NCBI RefSeq assembly: GCF_002865605.1
Contig: NZ_CP025583.1
Location: 2,212,501-2,276,500 of the forward strand
Reading direction: 5' to 3'
Origin: Paracoccus jeotgali
GTDB taxonomy: Bacteria > Pseudomonadota > Alphaproteobacteria > Rhodobacterales > Rhodobacteraceae
DNA length: 64,000 nucleotides
The translations under genes and the position numbers were made by a program. Below the pieces are notes generated by a model, which did not search any database, was not told where the DNA came from, and saw only the letters and a program-made list of their open reading frames with translations. Below are positions 1 to 7,941 of the stretch, in pieces (the first letter of the stretch is position 1; every line of letters starts with the position of its first letter).

Positions 1-1422
1 GACCGGGGCCGATCCGGCCTCGGCCGGCGGTTCGCCCGGTGCGCGCTTGCCGATCAGCAGCGGCAGCAGTTCGGCCCCCGTCGTCGCGGCGGGGCTGCGC
101 GGATGGGGCGGCTCGCGCCAGCTCAGCGTGTCGAAACCGCCGCAATGGGCGCAGACCGGCGCCCAATCCTCCATCACGCCCTCGCATTTGTCGCAGACCC
201 ATTGCGGCCCGCGCGAGGCGCCCATCGCCTTGACCAGCCAAGCGCGGACGGCGGTGTCGTCGGCGCCCTCGCCACGCTCGATCGCGGCCATAATCGCCAG
301 CGAACGGGTCGTCGGGTGGGTCTCCGCCAGATCGCCCAACGCACGGCGGGCGGCGGGGAAATCCTCGGCCGCGAGCAGCAGTTCGGCGCGCAGCAGCCGG
401 GTTTCCTCGGCGTCGGGATTGCGCTTCATCAGCGCCTCGAAGCGGCGCAGACGCTGGGTCGGCGTCTCGTCGGGGACAAGCGCGGCATAGGCCTCGGCCA
501 GATCGGGATGGGGGCGCACCGACCACGCCTTTTCCAGTAGACGCTCCGCATTGCGGCGGTCCTTCTGATCGGCATAGGTCCGCGCCGCCAGCACCACGGC
601 GGGCACCAGATCGGGCGAGGCCTTGGCGGCCGAAATCGCCGCCTCGCGCGCCGAGATCGAGTTCCCCTGCGCCAGCACGTCGCGCGCCTCTTGCAGGGCC
701 AGCACGGCGTCGCGGCGGATATGGACATCCTGCGGCAACTCGCCCTGACGGCGCTTGTCCTTCAGCACGCTGCGCGCGCCCTTCCAGTCGCCCTCGCGCG
801 TGGACAGCTGCAACAGCGTGTCCTGAATCCCCACGTGGCGGGGCTTGAGCGCATAGGCCTGTTGCGCCAGTTGCAGCGCGGATTGCGTGTCGCCACGGTC
901 GAGCCGCTGGCGCATCAGCCCGCGCACGCCGACAAAGCGGGTGCGGTCATCGACCAGCATCTCGCGGTAGACCGCCTCGGCCCGCTGATCGTCGCCTGCG
1001 GTTTCCGCCGCCTGTGCCGCCAGCAGCCGGGTCGCGTAAAGATCGCCCAGATATTTCTCGGCCCGCCGGGCCTGATCCTGCGCCTGCCGCCCCTCGCCCG
1101 AGGCCACGGCCAGCAGCCCCTGCGACAGCGCCTCGATGCCCTTTTCGCGGCGCGAGCGGGCGAAATAGCGGTTGATCGCGGTTTCGTCACCCATGACGAA
1201 GCGCAGGAACGCCCAGATCATGCCCAGCAGCTTGATGATCGCCCATGATGCCAGCATCAGCGCCGCGACCACCGCCACGGTCTGGATCGGACCCAGCGTG
1301 TATTCGGTGCCGGCAAAGACGATGCGCAGCCCATCGGCCTGCGCGGACAGCGCGTTCAAGCCCAGCGCCACGGCCAGGATGATGGCGAAGAACAGAAGGA
1401 TTTTCAGAAGCGAGGCGAGCAT
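1..1422 (-). CDS. hemY: HemY-type membrane TPR protein (3' end cut by window edge)
   Basis: An open frame runs from the ATG at 1422 to the window edge, giving 474 codons without a stop. Two hydrophobic segments lie near residues 5-27 and 43-65, followed by a TPR-like helical region rich in alanine and arginine, as in HemY. HemY is an inner-membrane TPR protein of uncertain role linked to late haem synthesis. A C-terminal CxxC-x10-CxxC ribbon (C410, C413, C424, C427) resembles the rubredoxin-like metal site of LapB. The gene lies 10 bp after the mitofilin homologue and downstream of hemD, so the three probably form one operon. The true C-terminus is outside the window. Confidence 0.85.
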   Translation of the reverse strand, partial: MLASLLKILLFFAIILAVALGLNALSAQADGLRIVFAGTEYTLGPIQTVAVVAALMLASWAIIKLLGMIWAFLRFVMGDETAINRYFARSRREKGIEALSQGLLAVASGEGRQAQDQARRAEKYLGDLYATRLLAAQAAETAGDDQRAEAVYREMLVDDRTRFVGVRGLMRQRLDRGDTQSALQLAQQAYALKPRHVGIQDTLLQLSTREGDWKGARSVLKDKRRQGELPQDVHIRRDAVLALQEARDVLAQGNSISAREAAISAAKASPDLVPAVVLAARTYADQKDRRNAERLLEKAWSVRPHPDLAEAYAALVPDETPTQRLRRFEALMKRNPDAEETRLLRAELLLAAEDFPAARRALGDLAETHPTTRSLAIMAAIERGEGADDTAVRAWLVKAMGASRGPQWVCDKCEGVMEDWAPVCAHCGGFDTLSWREPPHPRSPAATTGAELLPLLIGKRAPGEPPAEAGSAPV

Positions 1423-1432
1423 GTTTGTTCCT

Positions 1433-3148
1433 TCAGTTCAGCGATTGCGACACGTCTTGCAGCGCCTTTTCGGCGGCCAGCCAGGCCTTCGCCTGCGCGG
1501 TCCAGTCGGCCATCGCCTTCTGCCCCGGCTCTGGCAGCGCGGCCAGTTCATCCAGCGCGGCCTGCACCTGCCCCTGCCCGACCAGCGCCCCGGCGCGTGA
1601 CAGGATGGCGTCGGGATCGTCACCTTCGCGCGGCTCGACCGAGCGGGCGCCGGTCTGCACGCGCAGGAAGTTCCCGATCGCGCCCACCGGCCCCCGGCGC
1701 GGCGATTCCGCCTTGAGCGAGGCGGTCAGCGCGGCGCGGGCGGCCGCGTCATAGCCCATCTGCAACTGGTCCAGCGTCGGCAGATCGCCCTGCGCCAGAG
1801 GTTCCGGCACGGTGACGCCGGCCTCTTGCAACTGCGCCACGGCCTCGGTCGGCGAGCCCTCGCCACCGTTCAGCACCGCGCCCAGCAGCGCCAGCGAGGC
1901 CACCGCCTGCGCCCGGTCGCTGGCTTTTTCAGCCTCGGCCTTGACGCTGTCCAGACGCTCGCGCGCCTCGGCGGCGGCGGTTTCGATTTCCGAGCGGATG
2001 CGTTCGGCATCGGCGGCGACGCCGCGCACCTGCTCGACCGCCTGCGGGTCCAGCGTCGGGCGGCTGTCCAGCGCCGCGATCCGCTCGGCCTGCTGATCCA
2101 GACGCGCCTCCAGATCCTCGATCTGCGCCGCGAGGTCGGGTCCGGCGGGCTGTTCGGACTGCGCGGGGGCGGTGTCTGCGCTGGCTGTTTCGGCAGACTC
2201 CGTCGCCGGGGCGTCGGTGGAAGCAGTCTCACTGGACGCTGTCTCACTGGCAGCCGTCTCGGGCGCGGCTGCCTCGGGGGCGCGCTCGGCCAGTGCCGCT
2301 TGCAGTTGCGCGGTGACGATGGACTGCACCTCGGCCTCGGTCAGGCCGGCGGGCTGCGCGGCGGCCTGCTCGGCGGGCACGGCGGTTTCCAGCGCCTGCC
2401 GGGCGGCGTTTTCGCCGGCCTCGGCACCGGCTTGGGCCGCCTGATCGCGCAAGGTCGGCAGTTCCGCCTGAACCGTCTGACGGGCGGCCTCGGTCACCTG
2501 AGAGGTCAGCGTCACGGGGTCGATGGCGGTGTCAGCGGGGCGCCAGCTTGAGGGCAGATAGGGCGAGGCGGCGGGCAAGACCCACACCGCCGCCGCCGCA
2601 CCGAGCCCCGCGGCAACGACGCCACCCAGAACCAAGGGGCCAAAGCTAGACCGCCGGTCCGCCCGATCGGCGCGGGGCGCAGCGGGTGGGTCGGAGCGGG
2701 TGGTGCTGCCGGACGTATCGCTGGGCTTGCCCGGCTTGGTGACCGAGTCGGAACTCGCAGGCCGGTCGGCGGCGCCGCTGACCGGCTTCGCACCCGCAGC
2801 GGCGGATTTCGACGGCTTCGCCACCTCGGGCACCGAGGATTTCTTCGCCGACGTTGCAGGTGTATCGGTCACGTCAGATTTCGCCGCACCAACCTTGTCC
2901 GCTCGGCCCAAATCCGCCTTGGGCGCAGCCGCGTCCAGCCCCGCAACCGGCGTCCCGACCAGAGAGGACTCGACCGGCGGCGCGGGGGGTGTCTTGGCGG
3001 CAGGGCCAGCGGTCCCCGCTTCGACCGGCTCGGACGGCACCACCGGCGTTTCGGACGCCGTTTTGCGTGGCGCAGCGCCAGAGGAGCTTGTCCCGGCCTT
3101 GTCGGCAGCAGTGTTCTTGTCGGTGTCGGCACCCTTGGACGTGGCCAC
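1433..3148 (-). CDS. Mitofilin/Mic60-family inner membrane protein
   Basis: The protein has 571 residues. It has a long Ala/Ser/Thr/Pro-rich N-terminal tail, one transmembrane segment near residues 174-196 (LVLGGVVAAGLGAAAAVW), then an acidic coiled-coil region (about 210-430) and a conserved C-terminal alpha-helical domain resembling the mitofilin signature. Alphaproteobacterial Mic60 homologues are known to sit next to hemD and hemY and to shape intracytoplasmic membranes, and the order here is hemD-mic60-hemY. The function is inferred from architecture and context. A degenerate 15-bp repeat lies in the linker after the membrane segment. Start: ATG at 3148, 60 bp after hemD. Confidence 0.82.
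   Translation of the reverse strand: MATSKGADTDKNTAADKAGTSSSGAAPRKTASETPVVPSEPVEAGTAGPAAKTPPAPPVESSLVGTPVAGLDAAAPKADLGRADKVGAAKSDVTDTPATSAKKSSVPEVAKPSKSAAAGAKPVSGAADRPASSDSVTKPGKPSDTSGSTTRSDPPAAPRADRADRRSSFGPLVLGGVVAAGLGAAAAVWVLPAASPYLPSSWRPADTAIDPVTLTSQVTEAARQTVQAELPTLRDQAAQAGAEAGENAARQALETAVPAEQAAAQPAGLTEAEVQSIVTAQLQAALAERAPEAAAPETAASETASSETASTDAPATESAETASADTAPAQSEQPAGPDLAAQIEDLEARLDQQAERIAALDSRPTLDPQAVEQVRGVAADAERIRSEIETAAAEARERLDSVKAEAEKASDRAQAVASLALLGAVLNGGEGSPTEAVAQLQEAGVTVPEPLAQGDLPTLDQLQMGYDAAARAALTASLKAESPRRGPVGAIGNFLRVQTGARSVEPREGDDPDAILSRAGALVGQGQVQAALDELAALPEPGQKAMADWTAQAKAWLAAEKALQDVSQSLN
2223..2282. repeat. Degenerate 15-bp tandem repeat inside the Mic60 gene
   Basis: Four consecutive 15-bp units begin at 2223, 2238, 2253 and 2268. 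The first two are the most alike and share GTCTCACTGG; the last two diverge. On the minus strand they encode Ser/Glu/Thr/Ala-rich pentapeptides of the linker. The repeat keeps frame, so copy-number change would alter linker length without breaking the gene. Confidence 0.6.
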
Positions 3149-3208
3149 GTCATATCCCCCTGAAAAACTGGCAGTCGGCGAAAGAACAGGACCGCCGTAT
3201 CGGGCAGT

Positions 3209-3910
3209 CTAGCGACGCCCCTCTGCCGCCTCAACCCACGGCTTTTCGCTTCGTTCCGCGAAATCGGCCAGGTCACGCAGCGACAGAATGGCGCGCGCCA
3301 TGGAAACCCCCTCGGGGCGCTCGGCGATCAGCCGGGCTTGCGTCGGCCCGTCATAGCACTCATCGGCCCGCACGCTGATCGCCACCGTGGCGATGGGCGC
3401 GGCGGCGGACACCGCCGCCTGCGCCAGCAGGGTCGCGCTGCGGGGCGAGAACAGCGGCAGGATCACCGGGCGGTCGCCGCTCAGCAGCGCGATGGCCTCG
3501 GGCGACAGGGGCTGGGCGATCTGGTCATAGATCGCCATCCCCTGCACCGGCAGTTCGCGCGCGCGGTGGCGCCCGTGCAGGTGCAGCCATTCCTCGCGCC
3601 CCGGCAGCATGGGCATCATGCCCTCGGCATCGCCGGGGCCTTCCTCGACCTGATAGCCGGCGGCGGCGGCGGCCTCGGCGGTCTGGGGGCCGACGCACAG
3701 CGCGGGCTTGCCGTTGCCGGGACCTGCCAGCGGCACCGCATTGGCCGAGGTAAAGACGATCCCCGGCGCGGCGCTGATCCGGGCCGGGTCGAAGGGCAGC
3801 GCCTCGATCCGCAGGATGGGCGCGATCAGCATCTCGATCCCCGGCAATTCGCGGGCGAAGGCCACGGACTGCGCGTGGGGTCGGGTCAGCAGGCATATCG
3901 GGGCGGTCAT
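3209..3910 (-). CDS. hemD: Uroporphyrinogen-III synthase
   Basis: A 233-residue HemD-family protein. HemD cyclises hydroxymethylbilane to uroporphyrinogen III in the cytosol, feeding haem, sirohaem and cobalamin. The N-terminus MTAPICLLTRPHAQS matches the family start (LLTRP followed by a polar stretch), and the VFTSANAV motif near residues 50-57 is the usual 'TS.naV' segment. The family is poorly conserved, so the neighbours add weight: mic60 and hemY follow on the same strand, and tsaD starts 62 bp away divergently, a gene order typical of Rhodobacteraceae. Confidence 0.85.
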   Translation of the reverse strand: MTAPICLLTRPHAQSVAFARELPGIEMLIAPILRIEALPFDPARISAAPGIVFTSANAVPLAGPGNGKPALCVGPQTAEAAAAAGYQVEEGPGDAEGMMPMLPGREEWLHLHGRHRARELPVQGMAIYDQIAQPLSPEAIALLSGDRPVILPLFSPRSATLLAQAAVSAAAPIATVAISVRADECYDGPTQARLIAERPEGVSMARAILSLRDLADFAERSEKPWVEAAEGRR

Positions 3911-3972
3911 TGCGGCCTCGGCTTCTGGGGGCTATCTGAGTTGCTAATACCATCGCGCCCAAGGCCGCAACC

Positions 3973-5037
3973 ATGACCCTGACCTTTCTTGGCATCGAGA
4001 GCAGTTGCGACGACACCGCCGCCGCCATCGTGCGCAGCGATGCCACGATCCTTGCCTCGGTCGTGGCGGGTCAGGTGGCGCTGCATGAAAGCTTTGGCGG
4101 CGTGGTGCCGGAAATCGCCGCCCGCGCCCATGTCGAAAAGCTGGACCTGTGTGTCGAAGAGGCGCTGGCCATCGCCGGGCTGACGCTGGCCGATCTGGAC
4201 GGGGTCGCGGTCACGGCCGGGCCGGGGCTGATCGGCGGGGTCATGGCGGGCGTGATGCTGGCCAAGGGGATCGCGGCCGGGACGGGGCTGCCGCTGGTCG
4301 GGGTCAACCATCTGGCCGGCCACGCGCTGACGCCGCGCCTGACGGACGGGATCGGCTTTCCGTATCTGATGCTGCTGGTGTCGGGCGGGCATTGCCAGTT
4401 CCTGCATGTGACCGGACCCGAGCAGTTTCAACGCCTTGGCGGCACCATCGACGACGCGCCGGGCGAGGCGTTCGACAAGGTCGCCAAGCTGCTGGGCCTG
4501 CCCCAGCCCGGCGGCCCGGCGGTCCAGGCCGCAGCCCGGAATGGGAACGCGGGACGCTTTGACCTGCCCCGGCCGCTGCTGGATCGGCCAGGCTGCGATC
4601 TGTCATTTTCAGGGCTGAAGACCGCCGTGCTGCGGGTGCGGGACGGGCTGGTGGCGGCGCAAGGCGGGCTGCACGAGCAGGACCGCAACGATCTCTGCGC
4701 CGGGTTTCAGGCCGCCGTGGCCGATGTGCTGGCCGAAAAGACACGCCGCGCGCTGGCCGCCAGTCCGGTGCCGGTGCTGGCGGTGGCGGGCGGGGTCGCG
4801 GCGAACAGCACGATCCGCGAGGCGCTGCAGCGGGTGGCGGATCAGGCCGGCGCTGCCTTTGTCGCACCGCCGCTGGCGCTGTGCACCGACAATGCGGCGA
4901 TGATCGCCTGGGCCGGGATCGAGGCCTTCCGCATGGGCCGCCGCGACGACATGACGCTGGCGGGACGGCCGCGCTGGCCGCTGGACCAGAGCGCCGCGCC
5001 GATGCTGGGCGCCGGCAAGCGCGGGGCCAAGGCATGA
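3973..5037 (+). CDS. tsaD: tRNA N6-adenosine threonylcarbamoyltransferase TsaD
   Basis: This 354-residue protein of the Kae1/TsaD ASKHA family transfers threonylcarbamoyl from TC-AMP to A37 of ANN-decoding tRNAs, working with TsaB and TsaE. The start [15 protein letters not shown] is the family signature. The metal ligands appear as the HxxxH of [10 protein letters not shown], followed by LLVSGGHCQ and, near the C-terminus, the nucleotide-binding [10 protein letters not shown] and the [12 protein letters not shown] motif. The length is normal. It leads a plus-strand operon with gpsA, to which it is joined by a 13-codon mini-ORF. Confidence 0.96.
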   Translation: MTLTFLGIESSCDDTAAAIVRSDATILASVVAGQVALHESFGGVVPEIAARAHVEKLDLCVEEALAIAGLTLADLDGVAVTAGPGLIGGVMAGVMLAKGIAAGTGLPLVGVNHLAGHALTPRLTDGIGFPYLMLLVSGGHCQFLHVTGPEQFQRLGGTIDDAPGEAFDKVAKLLGLPQPGGPAVQAAARNGNAGRFDLPRPLLDRPGCDLSFSGLKTAVLRVRDGLVAAQGGLHEQDRNDLCAGFQAAVADVLAEKTRRALAASPVPVLAVAGGVAANSTIREALQRVADQAGAAFVAPPLALCTDNAAMIAWAGIEAFRMGRRDDMTLAGRPRWPLDQSAAPMLGAGKRGAKA

Positions 5038-5075
5038 GCGTCGCCCGCATCCATGTCAGCAGGGGACAGCCATGA
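5034..5075 (+). other. 13-codon mini-ORF bridging tsaD and gpsA
   Basis: An ATG overlaps the tsaD stop (ATGA at 5034-5037) and the frame ends in a TGA overlapping the gpsA start (ATGA at 5072-5075). The peptide would be [13 protein letters not shown]. Its last codons contain the likely gpsA Shine-Dalgarno (AGGGGA). It may serve only to carry ribosomes across the 34-bp gap. A chance arrangement cannot be excluded. Confidence 0.35.
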
Positions 5076-6010
5076 CCACGATTCTGGGGGCAGGCGCGTT
5101 CGGCACCGCGCTGGCAGTGGCGCTGTCGGGGACCGGTCCGGTGACGCTGTGGGGCCGGCGCCTGCCCGAGGCGCGCGAAACCACCCGGCTGCCCGGTGTC
5201 ACCCTGCCCGAGGCGGTGCGGCTGACCGATGATCTGGCAGCTGCGCTGACCGGCGCCGAGCGGGTGATTATCGCTCTGCCGGCGCAGGCGTTGCGGGGTT
5301 TTCTGGCGCTGCACGGGGACGACCTGGACGGGCGCTGGCTGATCAACACCGCCAAGGGGATCGATCTGGAAACCGGCGAATCGCCCTCGACCCTGATCCT
5401 GCGGGCCTGTCCCAAGGCCCGCGTCGCGGCGCTGACCGGCCCCAGCTTTGCCGCCGATATCGCGCGCGGCCAGCCGACGGCGCTGACGCTCGCCTCGACC
5501 GCGCCGGGGCTGGAGGGCTTGCAGCACGCGCTGTCGACGCCGGTCCTGCGGCTGTATCGCAGCGACGATCTGCGTGGGGCGGAACTGGGCGGTGCGCTGA
5601 AGAACGTCATCGCCATTGCCGCCGGGGTCGCCATCGGCGCGGGCTATGGCGACAGCGCCCGTGCGGCCGTGATCACACGCGGCTTCGCCGAGATGGTGCG
5701 GCTGGCGACCCGGCTGGGTGCGCGGCCGGAAACCCTGTCCGGGCTGTCGGGGCTGGGCGATCTGGTGCTGACCTCGACCTCTGCCCTGTCGCGGAACTTT
5801 CGCTATGGCAAATCGCTGGGCGAGGGCGTGCCTTTCGACAGCGGCGTGACCGTGGAAGGCGCGGCCACCGCGCGCGCGACGAGCGTGCTGGCCCGCGACA
5901 AGGGCATCGCCATGCCCATCGCCAATGCCGTCGCGGCCCTTGCCCAGGGAAGCGCAAGCGTGGCACAGACCATGGAAACCCTGATGACCCGCCCGCTAAA
6001 GGAAGAATGA
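5072..6010 (+). CDS. gpsA: NAD(P)-dependent glycerol-3-phosphate dehydrogenase
   Basis: A 312-residue cytosolic enzyme that reduces dihydroxyacetone phosphate to sn-glycerol-3-phosphate for phospholipid synthesis. The Rossmann loop ILGAGAFGTALA lies at residues 4-15. NTAKGID, ALTGPSFAADIARG and ELGGALKNVIAIAAG carry the conserved substrate and catalytic lysines, and the GLSGLGDLVLT box is typical of GpsA. The start ATG at 5072 has AGGGGA about 8 bases upstream. The gene overlaps the next one by four bases (ATGA). Confidence 0.95.
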   Translation: MTTILGAGAFGTALAVALSGTGPVTLWGRRLPEARETTRLPGVTLPEAVRLTDDLAAALTGAERVIIALPAQALRGFLALHGDDLDGRWLINTAKGIDLETGESPSTLILRACPKARVAALTGPSFAADIARGQPTALTLASTAPGLEGLQHALSTPVLRLYRSDDLRGAELGGALKNVIAIAAGVAIGAGYGDSARAAVITRGFAEMVRLATRLGARPETLSGLSGLGDLVLTSTSALSRNFRYGKSLGEGVPFDSGVTVEGAATARATSVLARDKGIAMPIANAVAALAQGSASVAQTMETLMTRPLKEE

Positions 6011-6282
6011 TGCCCTATTTCGCCGTGATCTGCCGTGACAAGCCCGACAGCCTCGATCTGCGGATGCAGACCCGCGCCGACCATCTGCGCTATGCCGAGG
6101 AATCGGGCGTGCTGTTTCTGGGCGGCCCGCTGATCGAGGACGGGCGCATGGCCGGCTCGCTCGCGATCCTCGACGTGGCCGATCTGGACGCGGCCAAGGC
6201 CTGGGCGGCGGATGATCCCTATGGCAAGGCCGGGCTGTTCGCCTCGGTCGAGATCAACGAGTGGAAGCGGGTGATCGGCTGA
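6007..6282 (+). CDS. YciI-family protein
   Basis: A 91-residue ferredoxin-fold protein of the YciI/YCII family. The conserved His is in RADHLRYAEE and the Asp in WAADDPYGKAGLF, the pair seen at the presumed active site. Members are small dimeric cytosolic proteins, and most have no assigned reaction. It overlaps gpsA by ATGA upstream and its stop overlaps the next start (TGATG), so it is translationally coupled on both sides. This gpsA-YciI-EVE order recurs in Rhodobacteraceae. Confidence 0.85.
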   Translation: MMPYFAVICRDKPDSLDLRMQTRADHLRYAEESGVLFLGGPLIEDGRMAGSLAILDVADLDAAKAWAADDPYGKAGLFASVEINEWKRVIG

Positions 6283-6698
6283 TGCGGTACTGGCTGTTCA
6301 AATCCGAACCGGACGTGTTCAGCTTTGACGATCTGGTCGCCAAGGGCGATGCGGGCGAGGAATGGGACGGCGTCCGCAGCTATCAGGCCCGCAACAACAT
6401 GCGCGAGATGAAGATCGGCGATCTGGGCCTGTTCTATCACTCGAACATCGGCAAGGAATGCGTGGGCATCGCCGAGGTCATCGCCGAGGCGCATCCCGAC
6501 AGCACCGCCGACGATCCGAAATGGGAATGCGTCGACCTGCGCGCGGTCAAGCCGCTGAAGCGTCCGGTCTCGCTGGACGAGGCCAAGGCCGATCCGCGCC
6601 TCAAGGATATGGTGCTGGTCACCAACTCGCGCCTGTCGGTCCAGCCGGTGACCGAGGCGGAGTGGCGGATCATCATGCAGCTTGCCGGGATGGAATGA
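6282..6698 (+). CDS. EVE domain protein
   Basis: This 138-residue protein is a single EVE domain, a PUA-like fold thought to bind modified bases in DNA or RNA. The opening MRYWLFKSEPDVFSFDDL and the later WDGVRSYQARNNMREM and DLGLFYHSN blocks are diagnostic. I chose the ATG at 6282, which overlaps the YciI stop, over an in-frame upstream ATG at 6261 inside YciI, because the family begins with this WLFKSEP segment. The substrate is unknown. Beside tsaD it may relate to RNA modification, but that is only an inference. Confidence 0.9.
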   Translation: MRYWLFKSEPDVFSFDDLVAKGDAGEEWDGVRSYQARNNMREMKIGDLGLFYHSNIGKECVGIAEVIAEAHPDSTADDPKWECVDLRAVKPLKRPVSLDEAKADPRLKDMVLVTNSRLSVQPVTEAEWRIIMQLAGME

Positions 6699-6733
6699 CA
6701 GCACCGGCGGAAACGGGGGCGGGATGCAACTAG
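6695..6733 (+). other. 12-codon mini-ORF bridging EVE gene and DUF1761 gene
   Basis: An ATG overlaps the EVE stop (ATGA at 6695-6698). The frame, MTAPAETGAGCN, stops with TAG at 6731-6733, seven bases into the next gene, whose ATG is at 6724. A ribosome ending there would stand on the downstream start. It resembles the bridges at tsaD/gpsA and rnc/era, but a peptide product is unproven. Confidence 0.3.
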
Positions 6734-7167
6734 TCGTCATTATCGCGGCCGCAGTGGTCGCATGGGTCTGCGGATCGCTGTGGTACATGGTGCTGGCCCG
6801 GCCGTGGTCGCGGGTCTCGGGCGTGCAGGTGCGCAATATCGGCGAGCCGCGGAAATCCTCGCCCATGCCCTATCTGATCTCGGGCGCGGCGATGCTGGTC
6901 ATCGCCTCGGCCATCGACATGATCTTTCGCATCGCGGGCATCGCGACCCTCGCCGAGGGGCTGGGCCTTGGGCTGGCCATCGGGGCGCTGATCATCGCAC
7001 CGTGGATGCTGCTGAACAATACCTATGTGAAACGCCCGCTGCTGCTGTCGGTGATCGACGGCGGCTATGCGATCATCGCCTGCGCGGTGATCGGTGCGAT
7101 CCTGGGCGTGACCGGCAGCCCGGCCGAGACCGTCGATGTTGTCATCCGATCCGGCGCCGGGGGCTAG
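6724..7167 (+). CDS. DUF1761-family small membrane protein
   Basis: Starting at ATG 6724 the protein has 147 residues and four predicted membrane helices (about 3-18, 54-74, 81-95 and 115-135). The first helix leads into WVCGSLWYMVLARPW, the pattern at the start of DUF1761 proteins. An in-frame ATG at 6682 would add a polar, glycine-rich leader overlapping the EVE gene, and I reject it. The function of the family is unknown. Its stop is interlocked with that of gph on the other strand through a CTAG shared by both. Confidence 0.72.
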   Translation: MQLVVIIAAAVVAWVCGSLWYMVLARPWSRVSGVQVRNIGEPRKSSPMPYLISGAAMLVIASAIDMIFRIAGIATLAEGLGLGLAIGALIIAPWMLLNNTYVKRPLLLSVIDGGYAIIACAVIGAILGVTGSPAETVDVVIRSGAGG

Positions 7168-7835
7168 CCCAGCCAGTTCCGGGCAAGGTCTGGCAGATCG
7201 TCGAAGTGATCCAGCATCGCATGGGGTGACAGCCGGGCGATGTCGGCGCCTTCGGGGCCGAAGCTGACCAGCGCCAGCCGCACGCCTGCGGCGGCGGCGG
7301 TGCGGGCGTCGGTCTCGGTATCGCCCAGCAGGAAGGATTGCGTGATCTCTCCGCCCGCGCGCAGCACGGCCTGACGGTAGGGTTCGGCATCGGGCTTGCG
7401 GACCGGCAGCGTGTCGGCCCCGACCAGCGCGGCAAAGGCATTGCGAATTCCCATCGCATCCAGCAGCTTTTCCGCCAGCGCCTGCGGCTTGTTGGTGCAG
7501 ATGCTCAGCCGGTGGCCATCCGCCGCCAGCCGCGCCAGCGCATCCGCCACGCCGGGATAAAGCTGCGTATGCACGGCGATCCCCGCGTCATAGGCATCCA
7601 GCAGCGCGCCGAAATCCTCATCCTCGGCACCGGGCGGGATCAGGAACCCGGCACTGGCGCGGGCGTAACCTGCCCGCAGCATCGCCCGGCCGCCCCGAAA
7701 CGCGATTGCCGCGTCGCCGACCGGGTCCAGCCCGCCCAAGCCGCGCCGGGCCAGCACAACATTGGCCGCGCCGATCAGATCGCCTGCCGTGTCGGCCAGC
7801 GTGCCGTCCAGATCGAAGACAACCGTTCCCGCCAT
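7164..7835 (-). CDS. gph: Phosphoglycolate phosphatase-like HAD hydrolase
   Basis: This 223-residue HAD-superfamily protein has motif I VFDLDGTLADTAGD at residues 5-18, motif II SICTNKPQ and the downstream KPDAEPY / LGDTETDARTA motifs III/IV. These are typical of Gph, which dephosphorylates 2-phosphoglycolate from DNA repair or photorespiration. I start at 7835 because the family begins with this segment. Upstream in-frame codons run into the divergent glmU region. Other HAD phosphatases of similar size cannot be fully excluded. Confidence 0.85.
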   Translation of the reverse strand: MAGTVVFDLDGTLADTAGDLIGAANVVLARRGLGGLDPVGDAAIAFRGGRAMLRAGYARASAGFLIPPGAEDEDFGALLDAYDAGIAVHTQLYPGVADALARLAADGHRLSICTNKPQALAEKLLDAMGIRNAFAALVGADTLPVRKPDAEPYRQAVLRAGGEITQSFLLGDTETDARTAAAAGVRLALVSFGPEGADIARLSPHAMLDHFDDLPDLARNWLG

Positions 7836-7941
7836 GCTGTAACCTTTCGACAAGAGCTGTGATGCAGCGGGCGCTTGCGGCCCCTGCCGCGCAAGAGGTA
7901 AACCGCCGGTGACAAAACGGCAAACAGCGAAAGCGGGCGGC

